Assembly (NCBI GenBank): GCA_016721115.1
Contig: JADKIW010000001.1
Location: 3,177,501-3,241,500 of the forward strand
Direction: 5' to 3'
Source: Candidatus Defluviilinea proxima
GTDB lineage: Bacteria > Chloroflexota > Anaerolineae > Anaerolineales > Villigracilaceae
Length of the DNA: 64,000 nt
In this document: piece by piece, positions 8,358 through 16,822 of the stretch
Numbering within the stretch: the stretch's first letter is position 1
Layout of the letters: each line of letters starts with the position of its first letter
The notes under the pieces: model-generated
The model's input: the letters and a program-made list of their open reading frames with translations, nothing else
Told to the model about the DNA's origin: nothing
Database searches by the model: none
Translations under genes and position numbers: made by a program

Positions 8358-9365
8358 ATGGCAAAAGTATCTCTTCGGGCATATAACCGCGAAATTGAAG
8401 CAATGATCGACCGTGGCCATTTGGATGAGGCCGTGGCGCATTGTCAACATATCCTGAAGACTTTCCCCAAGCACATTGAAACCTATCGCCTTTTAGGCAA
8501 GTCGTATTTGGAAGCCAAACGATACAACGAAGCGGTGGATATTTTTTCGCGTGTGCTGGCCGCTGAACCGAATGATTTTGTTTCACAGGTGGGAATGAGC
8601 ATCATCCGTGATGAGCAGAATAAACTCGATGATGCCATTTGGCACATGGAACGTGCTTTCGAAGTTCAATCGGCGAACCCCGCCATTCAAGGTGAGTTGC
8701 AAAGATTATATGGTCGTCGCGATGGTATTCAACCTCCACGCATTCGCATGACGCGCGGTGCGTTGGCGCACATGTACATGCGGGGTGAGTTGTATCCGCA
8801 GGCGATCTCTGAATCGAAAAATGTATTGGAAGAAGATCAAGGCCGAAGCGATATGCAGGTCTTGCTTGCACGGGCTTATTACAAGAGCGGACAAAAGAAT
8901 GACGCCTCCGATGCCGCCTCTGCGGTCTTGAAGCGTTACCCTTATTGTCTTGATGCCAACCGTGTGTTGACCGAAGTCCTTAGCAGTGATCGTCCTGAAA
9001 ATGCGCAGGTATATCGTCAACGCGTGATTGAGCTTGATCCATATGCGGCGCAAGTCAATGGAACGGTTTTTCAAGCGAACGAAGTTAGCGATGCGGCCGT
9101 ATCGCTGGAACATTTGGAATGGAATGGTCAGACGGTAGGCATGCCTTCCGATTGGGGCACAACTGGAGCGATCAGTTTGGAGAGTGGGTCTTATGATCGC
9201 AATGCCCAGCCAGACTGGTTGAAGAATTCTCTTCCTGAGGTGACATCAACGCCTCCCTCTGTTCCGATGTTTGCTCCTGCTCAAGATTCCTTTTCCTCAT
9301 CCCCGGCTTCTTCACCTGCCCAACCTGCGGACGATATCCCCGACTTTTTGCGCGCGGCTGGCTAA
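8358..9365 (+). CDS. TPR protein, N-terminal part of a gene interrupted by in-frame TAA
   Basis: 335 residues. Tetratricopeptide repeats occupy about residues 1-230 (for example the helix pairs around CQHILKTFPKHIETYRLLGK and LARAYYKSGQKNDA). A Ser/Pro-rich tail follows with PDWLK and DIPDFLRAAG motifs. The frame stops at TAA 9363-9365. Reading through that codon gives GESTGSFDESKASAM and then the next gene in the same frame. That gene starts with the same PDW-type motifs (DLPDWVKAM), so the two look like one protein of ~1120 residues. A good ribosome site (AGAAGGAG) precedes this start but none precedes the downstream ATG. It probably scaffolds proteins in the cytoplasm. Confidence 0.85.
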   Translation: MAKVSLRAYNREIEAMIDRGHLDEAVAHCQHILKTFPKHIETYRLLGKSYLEAKRYNEAVDIFSRVLAAEPNDFVSQVGMSIIRDEQNKLDDAIWHMERAFEVQSANPAIQGELQRLYGRRDGIQPPRIRMTRGALAHMYMRGELYPQAISESKNVLEEDQGRSDMQVLLARAYYKSGQKNDASDAASAVLKRYPYCLDANRVLTEVLSSDRPENAQVYRQRVIELDPYAAQVNGTVFQANEVSDAAVSLEHLEWNGQTVGMPSDWGTTGAISLESGSYDRNAQPDWLKNSLPEVTSTPPSVPMFAPAQDSFSSSPASSPAQPADDIPDFLRAAG

Positions 9366-9407
9366 GGCGAATCGACCGGTTCGTTTGATGAGAGTAAAGC
9401 CTCCGCC

Positions 9408-11723
9408 ATGTTCGAAGATACGCCAGCTATTTCTCCTGAGCCAATCGTGCAAGGCGACTTGCCGGATTGGGTCAAGGCTATGGCTCCTCAACAACAAACA
9501 CAACCTGCCGGGCAGGAAGAAGAAATACCGGATTGGATCAATAAGATCGGCACGGGTGCGCTTCTTGTTCCATCTGCATCATCAACATCAGGCGATGGCG
9601 ATGATTGGATGAATCTATTGGGAGAGGCGCCTGCAGCACAGCAAAAGGATTCAAACCCAGAACTTGATTGGTTAAAAGGTTTGGGCGATGAACAACCTGC
9701 TTCTATATCTGATAATCAACAAGATTGGATGAAGGACTTTGGCGCGGAAGAACAACCTGCACCCGCTATCCAATCGGACGATCAACCTGATTGGCTGAAA
9801 AGTTTTGGCACGGAACAGGGGTCAAGTGATTTTGATTTTCTCAATGAACTCAAGAGCGAACCAGAGGAACCTATGACTCCCCAACCCAAACCGGAGACTC
9901 CCAAACCCGCTTCTCAACCGTCAACAAACGCAGAAGACCTAGGCAAGAGTGGACAGGAAATTGATGATGCGCTTGCATGGTTTGAAGGCCTCGCCGCCAA
10001 GCAGGGTGCCACCGAAGGTTTATTGACCAAGCCTGAAGAACGAATGGATCAGGAACCTGATTGGGTGAAAAAGGTGAAGGGCGCTGGAAATGCCGCAGCA
10101 CAACAAACTCCGGCACAACAGCCTGTTCAGCAACCACCTGTTGTTGAAACACCCAAGCCTGCGACTCCTGTTACGCCAGCTCCGCAACCTGTTGCGAATG
10201 TCGAAGACTTGGGCAAGAGTGGACAAGAAATCGACGATGCGCTTGCGTGGTTTGAAAGTCTCGCCGCGAAACAAGGAGCCACTGAAGGTTTGCTGACCAA
10301 ACCCGAAGAGCGCCTCGAACAAGAACCAGAATGGGTGAAGCAAGCCAAGAGTGCACCGCAACAGCCTCCTGTTCAACAACCTGTTGCTGAAACACCAACA
10401 CCTGAACCAGCCCCGCAACCTGTTGCGAATGTAGAAGATTTAGGCAAAAGCGGTCAAGAAATTGACGACGCTCTTGCGTGGTTTGAAAGTCTCGCCGCGA
10501 AACAAGGAGCCACTGAAGGTTTGTTGACCAAGCCCGAGGAACGCCTTGAACAGGAACCAGAATGGGTAAAGCAAGCTAAGAACGCACCACAACAACCTGT
10601 TGTCGAAACGCCTGCACCAGCTCCAGAACCTGTTGCGAATGTCGAAGACCTTGGCAAGAGCGGACAAGAAATTGACGACGCGCTTGCGTGGTTTGAAAGT
10701 CTCGCCGCCAAACAGGGCGCCACTGAAGGTTTGTTGACCAAGCCTGAAGAACGCCTTGAACAAGAACCAGAATGGGTAAAGCAAGCCAAGAGTGCGCCAC
10801 AACAGCCTGTAGTCGCTCAACCTGAAGAAGAGCTAGCTCCGGTGGATGATGTTTCCTCGTGGCTCAAGGGTTTGGACACAGAAGAAGAAACACAACAACC
10901 AGCCCCTGTGATGGAAGATGACACAGCCTCATGGTTGAAGTCGTTGGATGAACCGGAAGAATCGCCGATTCCTTCCACGTCTGTTTCGGATGATCTGCCT
11001 GCCTGGATGAAAGGTATCAGTGAGGAAGAGCCTCCTGTCGCTGAACCAGTTATCCCGATGGATGAGGCGAAGCCTGTCCAGGAAACGCAGGATGTTACGA
11101 GTTGGTTGAGTAGCCTGGCTGAAGAAGATATACAGTCTCCAGCAATTCCTGTCTCTGACGATTTGCCTGCGTGGATGCGTGATGATACCGGGGAAGTGGT
11201 TGCCGAGCCGACGAAGATCGAGCCGACTCGCCCTGCGGATTGGAAACCAGTAGACGAACGTGAGGAAGCTGTATTGCCGCCTCCGCCCGCGCCGAAAGTT
11301 GTTTCTCAACCCAAGCCTGAGCCAACGCCTATGCCTGTTCAGGAAAAGCCCGCACCTGAACCGAAAAAGAGACCTGCAACTTCTCGCAAAACTGAGATAA
11401 AACCGGCGACCCCGCCTGAACCTTATAAAGAACCTGTAACACGGAGGATGACCGGAATGTTGACCATGCCTGTTGACCCGATCCTTGGATCGGCTCGTAA
11501 TGAGCTTTCACGCAGTAATATCCCCGGTGCGTTGGAGACATACGAGAAACTGATCAAGAAGGGACGCTTCCTCGAGGAAGTCATTTATGACCTGCGTGAA
11601 GCGTTGTACCGTTATCCTGTGGAAGTGAGCATCTGGCAAACGCTTGGTGATGCTTATATGCGTGCCAACCAGTTGCAGGATGCGCTGGATGCGTATACCA
11701 AAGCGGAAGAATTACTTCGTTAA
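9408..11723 (+). CDS. Repeat-rich PDW-motif/TPR protein, probably the C-terminal part of the preceding gene
   Basis: 771 residues, same frame as the preceding gene and 42 bp after its TAA. The first ~170 residues carry short PDW or DW motifs (IPDWINKIG, QPDWLKSFG). Then come four copies of a ~53-residue block starting with N-[AV]-EDLGKSGQEIDDALAWFE, separated by Pro/Gln/Val linkers. More SWLKGL/AWMK motifs and a Pro/Lys linker follow, ending in a TPR-like tail (residues ~680-771). The acidic, low-complexity make-up suggests an extended scaffold. No Shine-Dalgarno precedes ATG 9408. Either translation restarts poorly or this piece is a cut-off C-terminus. Confidence 0.75.
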   Translation: MFEDTPAISPEPIVQGDLPDWVKAMAPQQQTQPAGQEEEIPDWINKIGTGALLVPSASSTSGDGDDWMNLLGEAPAAQQKDSNPELDWLKGLGDEQPASISDNQQDWMKDFGAEEQPAPAIQSDDQPDWLKSFGTEQGSSDFDFLNELKSEPEEPMTPQPKPETPKPASQPSTNAEDLGKSGQEIDDALAWFEGLAAKQGATEGLLTKPEERMDQEPDWVKKVKGAGNAAAQQTPAQQPVQQPPVVETPKPATPVTPAPQPVANVEDLGKSGQEIDDALAWFESLAAKQGATEGLLTKPEERLEQEPEWVKQAKSAPQQPPVQQPVAETPTPEPAPQPVANVEDLGKSGQEIDDALAWFESLAAKQGATEGLLTKPEERLEQEPEWVKQAKNAPQQPVVETPAPAPEPVANVEDLGKSGQEIDDALAWFESLAAKQGATEGLLTKPEERLEQEPEWVKQAKSAPQQPVVAQPEEELAPVDDVSSWLKGLDTEEETQQPAPVMEDDTASWLKSLDEPEESPIPSTSVSDDLPAWMKGISEEEPPVAEPVIPMDEAKPVQETQDVTSWLSSLAEEDIQSPAIPVSDDLPAWMRDDTGEVVAEPTKIEPTRPADWKPVDEREEAVLPPPPAPKVVSQPKPEPTPMPVQEKPAPEPKKRPATSRKTEIKPATPPEPYKEPVTRRMTGMLTMPVDPILGSARNELSRSNIPGALETYEKLIKKGRFLEEVIYDLREALYRYPVEVSIWQTLGDAYMRANQLQDALDAYTKAEELLR
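9927..10796 (+). repeat. Four in-frame copies of a 159-bp coding repeat
   Basis: Core copies begin at 9927, 10197, 10428 and 10638, each about 159 bp (53 codons). The last three are nearly identical in protein sequence; the first is more diverged. Linkers differ in length, so the spacings are 270, 231 and 210 bp, all multiples of three. The pattern points to recent duplication with selection for the reading frame. Confidence 0.9.
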
Positions 11724-11728
11724 ACCTT

Positions 11729-11810
11729 TTTAACCACGAAGGACACAACGGACACAAAGTTTGAAAAGAGGTTTTAAAACCTTGGTGCCCTTGGTGTCCT
11801 TTGTGGTTAA
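11729..11810. repeat. Long inverted repeat (AACCACGAAGGACAC-type) before ndk
   Basis: Arms of ~31 bp (11729-11759 and 11780-11810) form an imperfect inverted repeat containing AACCAC-AAGGACAC-type repeats. It lies between the repeat protein stop and the ndk ribosome site. It may terminate the upstream transcript or be a dispersed palindromic element; it lacks a clean T-run. Confidence 0.6.
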
Positions 11811-11839
11811 AGAATAAAAATTATTTTGGAGGAACTACT

Positions 11840-12292
11840 GTGGAAAGATCGCTCGTATTAGTTAAACCCGATGGCGTGCAACGCGGATTGATCGGTGAAG
11901 TGATTGCGCGTTTCGAACGTCGTGGATTGCGTTTGGTTGCCGCAAAGTTTATGCAAGTCAGTCAGGATTTGGCAAAACAACATTATGCCGAACATGAAGG
12001 CAAGCCGTTCTATCCCGGTTTGATCTCATACATTACATCCGCGCCAGTGATGGCTATGGTGTGGGAAGGTCCCAACGCTGTTGCGGCCATCCGCCAGACG
12101 GTTGGCTCGACCAAACCCGTGGAATCAGCCCCCGGCACGATTCGCCATGACTTCGCCCTCGAAGTAGGGCGTAACCTCATCCACGCTTCGGATAAGCCAG
12201 AGACCGGCATCCGCGAAACGGCACTTTGGTTCAAAGCCGAAGAGCTTGTGGATTGGTCCCGTGATATCGATCGTTGGGTGTTCGAGAAGTAA
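11840..12292 (+). CDS. ndk: Nucleoside-diphosphate kinase
   Basis: 150 residues from GTG at 11840, preceded by GGAGG at 11828-11832. This start gives the usual NDK N-terminus (V)ERSLVLVKPDGV and normal length. The enzyme moves the gamma phosphate from ATP to other NDPs through a phosphohistidine. The catalytic histidine is His115 in NLIHASDKPETG, and the base-binding region SAPGTIRHDF is present. The usual NxIHGSDS reads NLIHASDK here, a mild variation. A strong bidirectional terminator follows. Confidence 0.96.
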   Translation: MERSLVLVKPDGVQRGLIGEVIARFERRGLRLVAAKFMQVSQDLAKQHYAEHEGKPFYPGLISYITSAPVMAMVWEGPNAVAAIRQTVGSTKPVESAPGTIRHDFALEVGRNLIHASDKPETGIRETALWFKAEELVDWSRDIDRWVFEK

Positions 12293-12323
12293 GAGATCTT
12301 TGTAATTCGAAAGTGGTAATTGG

Positions 12324-12360
12324 AGCATCCCGTTGAGTACTCAACGGGATGCTTTATTTT
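12324..12360. terminator. Bidirectional terminator between ndk and the EamA transporter
   Basis: A perfect 30-bp palindrome (12324-12353) is followed by TTTATTTTT on the plus strand. It serves ndk and directly abuts the TAA (12354-12356) of the minus-strand transporter gene. Confidence 0.85.
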
Positions 12361-13307
12361 TGGGGCGATCTTCGGAGTTGGACGATTAGTGTTCCCAAGC
12401 CTGTTATTGCCAAACCAATGAGCTCTTTTGTTGTAATTGTTTCGTGTAAAAAGATGATGGCAAGGACCGGAATCCAGATCATCATACTCCCATTGATGAC
12501 ACTCGACTCCACGGCCGACAATGTACGAAGTGTGTGATTCCAGAGTGTAAAAGCGAACGCAGTATTGACCACTGCCAACCAGATGATGATCCCCCAGCTT
12601 CGCAGGTTGATGATCGGTATGCCTTCTGTGGCAATTCCTGCTATGAGTAATGTTATTGAGCCTGTCCCCATGCTGATGACAGTCACGATCAGTGGGTGAT
12701 ATTTCCCAGAGCGGTTAACATCTCTGCCCAGAATTGACGATGCAGAATTTGCAAGAATGCCCAAAATAGCAACAATGACACCGATTCCCTGATTTCGAGG
12801 GATGTTCACCGGATAAAAATAGATCATTGCTCCAACAAGTGCCAACGCCATCCCTGCCCATTGGATTGTTGATGGTTTCTCGGATAACCAGCTTGCCCCC
12901 AGAAGTGCAATGAGTACACTACTAAAACTCCATAGCACATTGACGGTTACAGCAGGGAGATAAGCGAGTGCTATGAAGATCGCTCCCTGTGTGATGGCGT
13001 AGAAAAGTATTCCAAGAATAATTAATTGTGTCCAACTGGACTTTGATAGCCCACGGATATCCCGTTTGGTACTACTAAAAGTCATTGCGGCCGAAAGGCA
13101 AATGAATGCAAGAAAGTACCTAAGCCCTGCAAATGTAATAGGCGGAATATGTTGTAGACCGACCTTTACAAATACCCATGATGTTGCCCACAAGAACACA
13201 ACGAACAAAGCTTGTACTACTGCGATAACATGAGAACGCGTTGATGTTTCTGTTTTCAGTTTATTGGATCCCTTCGATGGATTTTCATTAGTTTCCCTTT
13301 CCCTCAC
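12354..13307 (-). CDS. EamA/DMT-family transporter
   Basis: 317 residues, about ten predicted transmembrane helices in two EamA halves (first beginning near ALFVVFLWATSWVFVKVG, second near GVIVAILGILANSASSILG). The drug/metabolite transporter superfamily exports amino acids, purines or drugs; the substrate here is not predictable. The start is GTG at 13307, 12 bp after the upstream gene's stop, so it is probably translated from the same mRNA as the GT87 gene. No strong ribosome site is seen, and the exact start is uncertain within the hydrophilic N-terminus. Confidence 0.88.
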   Translation of the reverse strand: MRERETNENPSKGSNKLKTETSTRSHVIAVVQALFVVFLWATSWVFVKVGLQHIPPITFAGLRYFLAFICLSAAMTFSSTKRDIRGLSKSSWTQLIILGILFYAITQGAIFIALAYLPAVTVNVLWSFSSVLIALLGASWLSEKPSTIQWAGMALALVGAMIYFYPVNIPRNQGIGVIVAILGILANSASSILGRDVNRSGKYHPLIVTVISMGTGSITLLIAGIATEGIPIINLRSWGIIIWLAVVNTAFAFTLWNHTLRTLSAVESSVINGSMMIWIPVLAIIFLHETITTKELIGLAITGLGTLIVQLRRSPQK

Positions 13308-13319
13308 ATATGTTTTCCA

Positions 13320-14477
13320 TTAACTTGATGCGGCGTGCGATGAAATGATTTGTTTTCTTCCAGTCAGATACAACCCCAAAACCACGAACGGAATCCAGAA
13401 GAACCAAACATCGCTTGGCTTGAAAGTGCGGAGAACATAAGCGGCGAGGTTTGCAATAATCAAAATAATAACGAACGCTTTTGCTGTCTGTTTTGGTAAT
13501 TTGCCCGTTGTAGCCCATGACAAAATGCTCAAAATTGGAAAGAACAACATGACTTGGTCATAACTCCAGCCGATGGGTGAGACGATCAATCCTGCCGTGA
13601 GAGATATATCAATGAATGTACGGCGGTCCCAGTTTTGTCCGCGTGTGAACCACCAGAGGATGCCAGTGATCAGAGCCGCCAGCCAAATCAGCTTGCCGAT
13701 CTTATTTTCTCCCAGCAACACAAGCAGGCCATTGATCGTCGGTGTCTCTCTAACAGTACTCATGCCCGAGGTAATTACGCCAAGGAAACTTTGAATCCAT
13801 GGGGGATAAAATGCGAATAGTACAGTGAAACAAAACCCTAATGCAATGAAGAAACCTGCGAGCGTTTTCCATTCCTTTTTGCGGAGCAGATCAAGGAAGA
13901 TGATGGGAAGGGTGATAATAACCAAATGCGGCTTAATGGTTGTAAGCACCAGACTTGCCCCGGCAAGATACTGTTTGTTCGATTTGTTGAGCGAGAGAAA
14001 TAATGCCAGCCCTAATACTTCCCATGTGTTGATCTGTCCAAAGACCAGCGAAACAACCGTCATCGAAAAGCTGAACACAGCAAGCAAGGGAATCCATGTG
14101 CGAGAATCGACATTGTCCCATATCAACGTGGCACTATAAAAAAGAACGATGATGTTGAGAATAAGCCAGTAGTACACTGCTGTAGTGAATGGGACAGTTG
14201 TGAATGGCAACAACACAACATTCCCAATGGGTGAGAACCACGAATAAAGGGTCTCTGGGTCGCTGCGGGTAGTCAACGTGTGCTCAATTTCCCCTAATGC
14301 CACACCATCCGAAAAATCTTGTCCATGTGCAAGAAGATAGGTTGAACTCCAGTAGGCTTGCAAGTCCCAGTCCCCGGCACCGGGAGGAAGCGATACGGGG
14401 AACATCAAAATGACTCCCCCCAGTAACAGGATCAGTATGAACTTGAAGACAGTCGGTATGTTACCTGTCTGTGTCAT
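13320..14477 (-). CDS. GT87-family (DUF2029) membrane glycosyltransferase
   Basis: 385 residues with roughly ten hydrophobic helices. An early extracytoplasmic loop (GAGDWDLQAYWSSTYLLAHG) carries the acidic pair typical of polyprenyl-phosphate-dependent GT-C enzymes. A middle TTIKPHLVIIT segment is the DUF2029 hallmark (KPH). The family includes mycobacterial polyprenol-phosphate mannosyltransferases, so transfer of a lipid-linked sugar to an envelope acceptor is the likely role. It lies 6 bp after rsfS in a minus-strand series thpR-rsfS-GT87-EamA. Confidence 0.82.
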   Translation of the reverse strand: MTQTGNIPTVFKFILILLLGGVILMFPVSLPPGAGDWDLQAYWSSTYLLAHGQDFSDGVALGEIEHTLTTRSDPETLYSWFSPIGNVVLLPFTTVPFTTAVYYWLILNIIVLFYSATLIWDNVDSRTWIPLLAVFSFSMTVVSLVFGQINTWEVLGLALFLSLNKSNKQYLAGASLVLTTIKPHLVIITLPIIFLDLLRKKEWKTLAGFFIALGFCFTVLFAFYPPWIQSFLGVITSGMSTVRETPTINGLLVLLGENKIGKLIWLAALITGILWWFTRGQNWDRRTFIDISLTAGLIVSPIGWSYDQVMLFFPILSILSWATTGKLPKQTAKAFVIILIIANLAAYVLRTFKPSDVWFFWIPFVVLGLYLTGRKQIISSHAASS

Positions 14478-14483
14478 CTTGGA

Positions 14484-14828
14484 TCATTGCACCTTGAGCA
14501 GTACCTTCCCATCGCTCCATAACTCTTCGAGATCATAGTATTCACGCATATCGGGTGAAAAGAGATGCACGACCACATCGCCATAATCCATCACGAGCCA
14601 GCCTTCTTGACTCTTCCCATCTATGCGGCCTTTTTTCTTGTAATCTTTCTTTGTTGCTTCGAGCACGCCTTTAGCGAGCGCGTCCAACATGCGGTCGCTG
14701 GTTCCGTTACAGATAATGAAATAATCAGTAAATGTCGCAACATCCTTGATGTCGAGGAGCAAAATGTCTTCGCCTTTTTTATCTTCAAGGGCGTCAACGA
14801 TCTTATGTGCAAGTTCGAGTGCGTTCAG
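14484..14828 (-). CDS. rsfS: Ribosomal silencing factor RsfS
   Basis: RsfS binds ribosomal protein L14 (uL14) and blocks subunit joining when nutrients are low. The conserved core is DIKDVATFTDYFIICNGTSD followed by GWLVMDYGDVVVHLFSPDMREYYDLEELW. Starting at TTG 14762 would give only 92 residues and cut off helix 1. Extending upstream restores the family N-terminus (NALELAHKIVDALEDKKGED) and leads to CTG at 14828-14826, preceded by GAGGTG at 4-5 nt. The only upstream ATG (14840) hits TGA two codons later. CTG therefore looks like the start, giving 114 residues, the normal family length. It lies 8 bp after thpR. Confidence 0.9.
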   Translation of the reverse strand: MNALELAHKIVDALEDKKGEDILLLDIKDVATFTDYFIICNGTSDRMLDALAKGVLEATKKDYKKKGRIDGKSQEGWLVMDYGDVVVHLFSPDMREYYDLEELWSDGKVLLKVQ

Positions 14829-14836
14829 GTTTCACC

Positions 14837-15421
14837 TCATGGTTTTTGTAATGGCGCGGAGAATAATTTTGTGTATACCGAGCCGCTTGGTTTCAATTCA
14901 CTTTTATATAGATGGACGGAGTCTACTCTGGCAGTGCCAAGTGAGTCAATCTTTATTTCATCCAATGCCTTGCGGATTCTTTGCTGGTCAATCGCTGTGA
15001 CGTTTTCCCTGACCCTGCCAATTGTGAGATGCGGGGAGAAATCGCGTGCTTCGGACTTATATCCCAGTTTTGCGGTTGCGGATTCAATCCCACGTTGGAG
15101 CGCGTCCAACCCAGCTTGAGGCTGGATTCCGATAAATAGAACGCGAGGCCGCTTTGAGTTTGGGAAAGAGCCGAGGCCGTTGATGTGGATGTCGAATGGC
15201 TGGCACGAGTCCGCTTCAGTGCGCAGGATGCGAGTCAAATCATCAACTTTTGCAGGGGCAATATCCCCGAGAAATTTGAGCGTAAGATGGAAATTGTCCA
15301 CCGGCACCCAGCGGACAGTGGAGTCCCCGATGGCCTTTCGCAAAGGTTCTATCTTGTGTTGAACAGATTGAAGTATTGTGGGATGGATGTCCACCGCTAT
15401 GAAGGTTCTTAGTGGAACCAT
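14837..15421 (-). CDS. thpR: RNA 2',3'-cyclic phosphodiesterase (LigT/ThpR)
   Basis: 194 residues with the two HxTx motifs of the 2H phosphoesterase superfamily: His45-Thr47 in FHLTLKFLG and His131-Thr133 in SPHLTIGRV, in two-fold related halves. It opens 2',3'-cyclic phosphates on RNA ends to 2'-phosphates. Its start lies 4 bp from the stop of the CheY-like gene and its stop 8 bp before the rsfS CTG, so these three genes are probably co-transcribed. Confidence 0.92.
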   Translation of the reverse strand: MVPLRTFIAVDIHPTILQSVQHKIEPLRKAIGDSTVRWVPVDNFHLTLKFLGDIAPAKVDDLTRILRTEADSCQPFDIHINGLGSFPNSKRPRVLFIGIQPQAGLDALQRGIESATAKLGYKSEARDFSPHLTIGRVRENVTAIDQQRIRKALDEIKIDSLGTARVDSVHLYKSELKPSGSVYTKLFSAPLQKP

Positions 15422-15425
15422 ATTC

Positions 15426-15803
15426 TCAAGTTGGTGATCCGAGTGAGCGTTCGACGGCTTCTTTCAATTCTTGAAAGCCGACGGGCTTGGTTAAGTAAGT
15501 AGATGCACCCGCCTCCATGCCGTTCTTGATATCGGCTGGCATGCTCTTGGCCGTGACCACAATGACCGGGATATTGGCAAGGTTTGGGTCACGTCGCATC
15601 TGGCGCAGAATGTCGAGTCCGGAGATCTCAGGCATCATGATGTCAAGCAACACGATGTCGGGTTTATCGGCTGTCATCATAGAGATGGCGGGTACGCTCT
15701 TAGATGTTTTGAGCACGCGAAAACCACTGACGCGCATCATCTCTCCGAACAGTTCAGCGGCATCTTCTTCATCTTCAATAATCAAAACAGTTTTTTTGGT
15801 CAT
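15426..15803 (-). CDS. Single-domain response regulator (CheY-like)
   Basis: 125 residues, a stand-alone receiver domain with no output domain. The acidic pocket is Asp11/Glu12 in LIIEDEEDA, the phospho-acceptor Asp54 in VLLDIMMPE, the switch residue Thr84 in VVTAKS and the invariant Lys106 in YLTKPVG. It likely passes phosphate signals from a histidine kinase by protein contact. It heads the thpR-rsfS-GT87 series. The cognate kinase is not identifiable; the hybrid sensor kinase at 20.9-24.4 kb lacks its own receiver and is one candidate. Confidence 0.92.
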   Translation of the reverse strand: MTKKTVLIIEDEEDAAELFGEMMRVSGFRVLKTSKSVPAISMMTADKPDIVLLDIMMPEISGLDILRQMRRDPNLANIPVIVVTAKSMPADIKNGMEAGASTYLTKPVGFQELKEAVERSLGSPT

Positions 15804-15934
15804 ACAAAAGTAAAGATAGCATAAGAAGGGTGAAATCGCAAGAGCATTGAGGTTACACGGTCATTGTAAGAATTGGTTGCGTTTCCTTATCTATCAAAGT
15901 GATAGTTACCTTATGTAATTTCGCAGGAGACACA

Positions 15935-16441
15935 ATGACTGAATTGGAACAATTTCGCGCAGAAAAGGATGAGTTCTTCAAGGGACACCCACAGAGCCCT
16001 CTGGACCCTGCCCAAAAACGGGACTTTACCGGCTTACATTATTTCCCTGAAAATGACGCATTGCGATTGGAAGTAAAAGTAGAACTGTTTACTGACGAAC
16101 AGCCAATGCCCATGCAGACGACCACCGGTGATGTGCAGATGTATATCCGGCACGGACGCTTCAAATTTTCGGTGGATGGACAGGATGCAGAATTGACGAT
16201 TTACCGAGGTGAATATGGATATTTCCTGCCGTTTGTAGATTCGCTTGCAGGGACTGAGACATATCCTGCCGGCCGTTATCTCGAGCCAGAAGAATTGCCC
16301 GGTGACCGCTTCCTTGTGGATTTTAACATAGCCTACAACCCGTATTGTGCCTACAACGAGATGTGGTCATGTCCGATCACGCCTGCTGAGAATCGATTGA
16401 AAATACCTGTCCGTGCGGGGGAGAAGGTTTTTCATACTTAA
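15935..16441 (+). CDS. DUF1684 family protein
   Basis: 168 residues from ATG 15935, chosen because GCAGGAGACACA precedes it; a longer frame from 15899 lacks a ribosome site. The sequence FRAEKDEFFKGHPQSPL near the N-terminus and DFNIAYNPYCAYNEMWSCP near the C-terminus are the typical conserved ends of DUF1684, a small beta-rich family of unknown function found widely in bacteria. No signal peptide is visible. It stands alone on the plus strand among minus-strand genes and ends in a strong terminator. Confidence 0.9.
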   Translation: MTELEQFRAEKDEFFKGHPQSPLDPAQKRDFTGLHYFPENDALRLEVKVELFTDEQPMPMQTTTGDVQMYIRHGRFKFSVDGQDAELTIYRGEYGYFLPFVDSLAGTETYPAGRYLEPEELPGDRFLVDFNIAYNPYCAYNEMWSCPITPAENRLKIPVRAGEKVFHT

Positions 16442-16444
16442 AGC

Positions 16445-16480
16445 ATCAGCGGCGGGAGTTCCCGCCGCTGATTTGTCTTT
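16445..16480. terminator. Terminator after the DUF1684 gene
   Basis: A 13-bp GC-rich stem (16445-16457 with 16460-16472) is followed by TTTGTCTTT. It sits between convergent genes and can serve both strands. Confidence 0.8.
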
Positions 16481-16488
16481 AGGAGTTG

Positions 16489-16791
16489 TCAATCTGCTTT
16501 TTCTTCGCCGGTCTTTTCGACCACATCCAGAAGCACTTCGTATTCCTCGCAACATTCTGAGCAGATGTCGAGATGTTCACGGATCAAAGGCATGATATGG
16601 GCGGCGTCTTTATTGTCCACTTCGCATTCAACGTATTCATCCAATTTGTTGAAGATTTCCTCACAGGAAAGCTCCTCCCGGCGGACATCCTCCAGTACAC
16701 GCAGGAAGCCCAAAACGACCTCGGTAGGGAGCTCTTCATGGGGGGGCATGACCCGGTTCCGTATGCGTTGGATGAGTTCTCGAATATTCAT
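16489..16791 (-). CDS. Small zinc-finger protein, candidate anti-sigma factor
   Basis: 100 residues. The C-terminal half has EHLDICSECCEEYEVLL, a His-x3-Cys-x2-Cys pattern like the ZAS zinc site of anti-sigma factors, and an earlier ELSCEEIFNKLDEYV helix typical of that fold. There is no transmembrane segment, so it would be a soluble anti-sigma protein. It lies 31 bp downstream of the sigma factor gene on the same strand, the standard partner arrangement. Function is inferred from motif and neighbour. Confidence 0.75.
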   Translation of the reverse strand: MNIRELIQRIRNRVMPPHEELPTEVVLGFLRVLEDVRREELSCEEIFNKLDEYVECEVDNKDAAHIMPLIREHLDICSECCEEYEVLLDVVEKTGEEKAD

Positions 16792-16822
16792 ATTTTAGTG
16801 GACGTTTAATGATTTACTAATC

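Noticed and set aside
9271..11541. Many plus and minus ORFs (60-135 residues) in the repeat protein region
   Set aside because: They are repeated in parallel with the coding repeats and have low-complexity composition; they are other-frame shadows.
8358..11723. Selenocysteine or other recoding to explain the TPR split
   Set aside because: The interrupting codon is TAA, not TGA, and no recoding signal was found.
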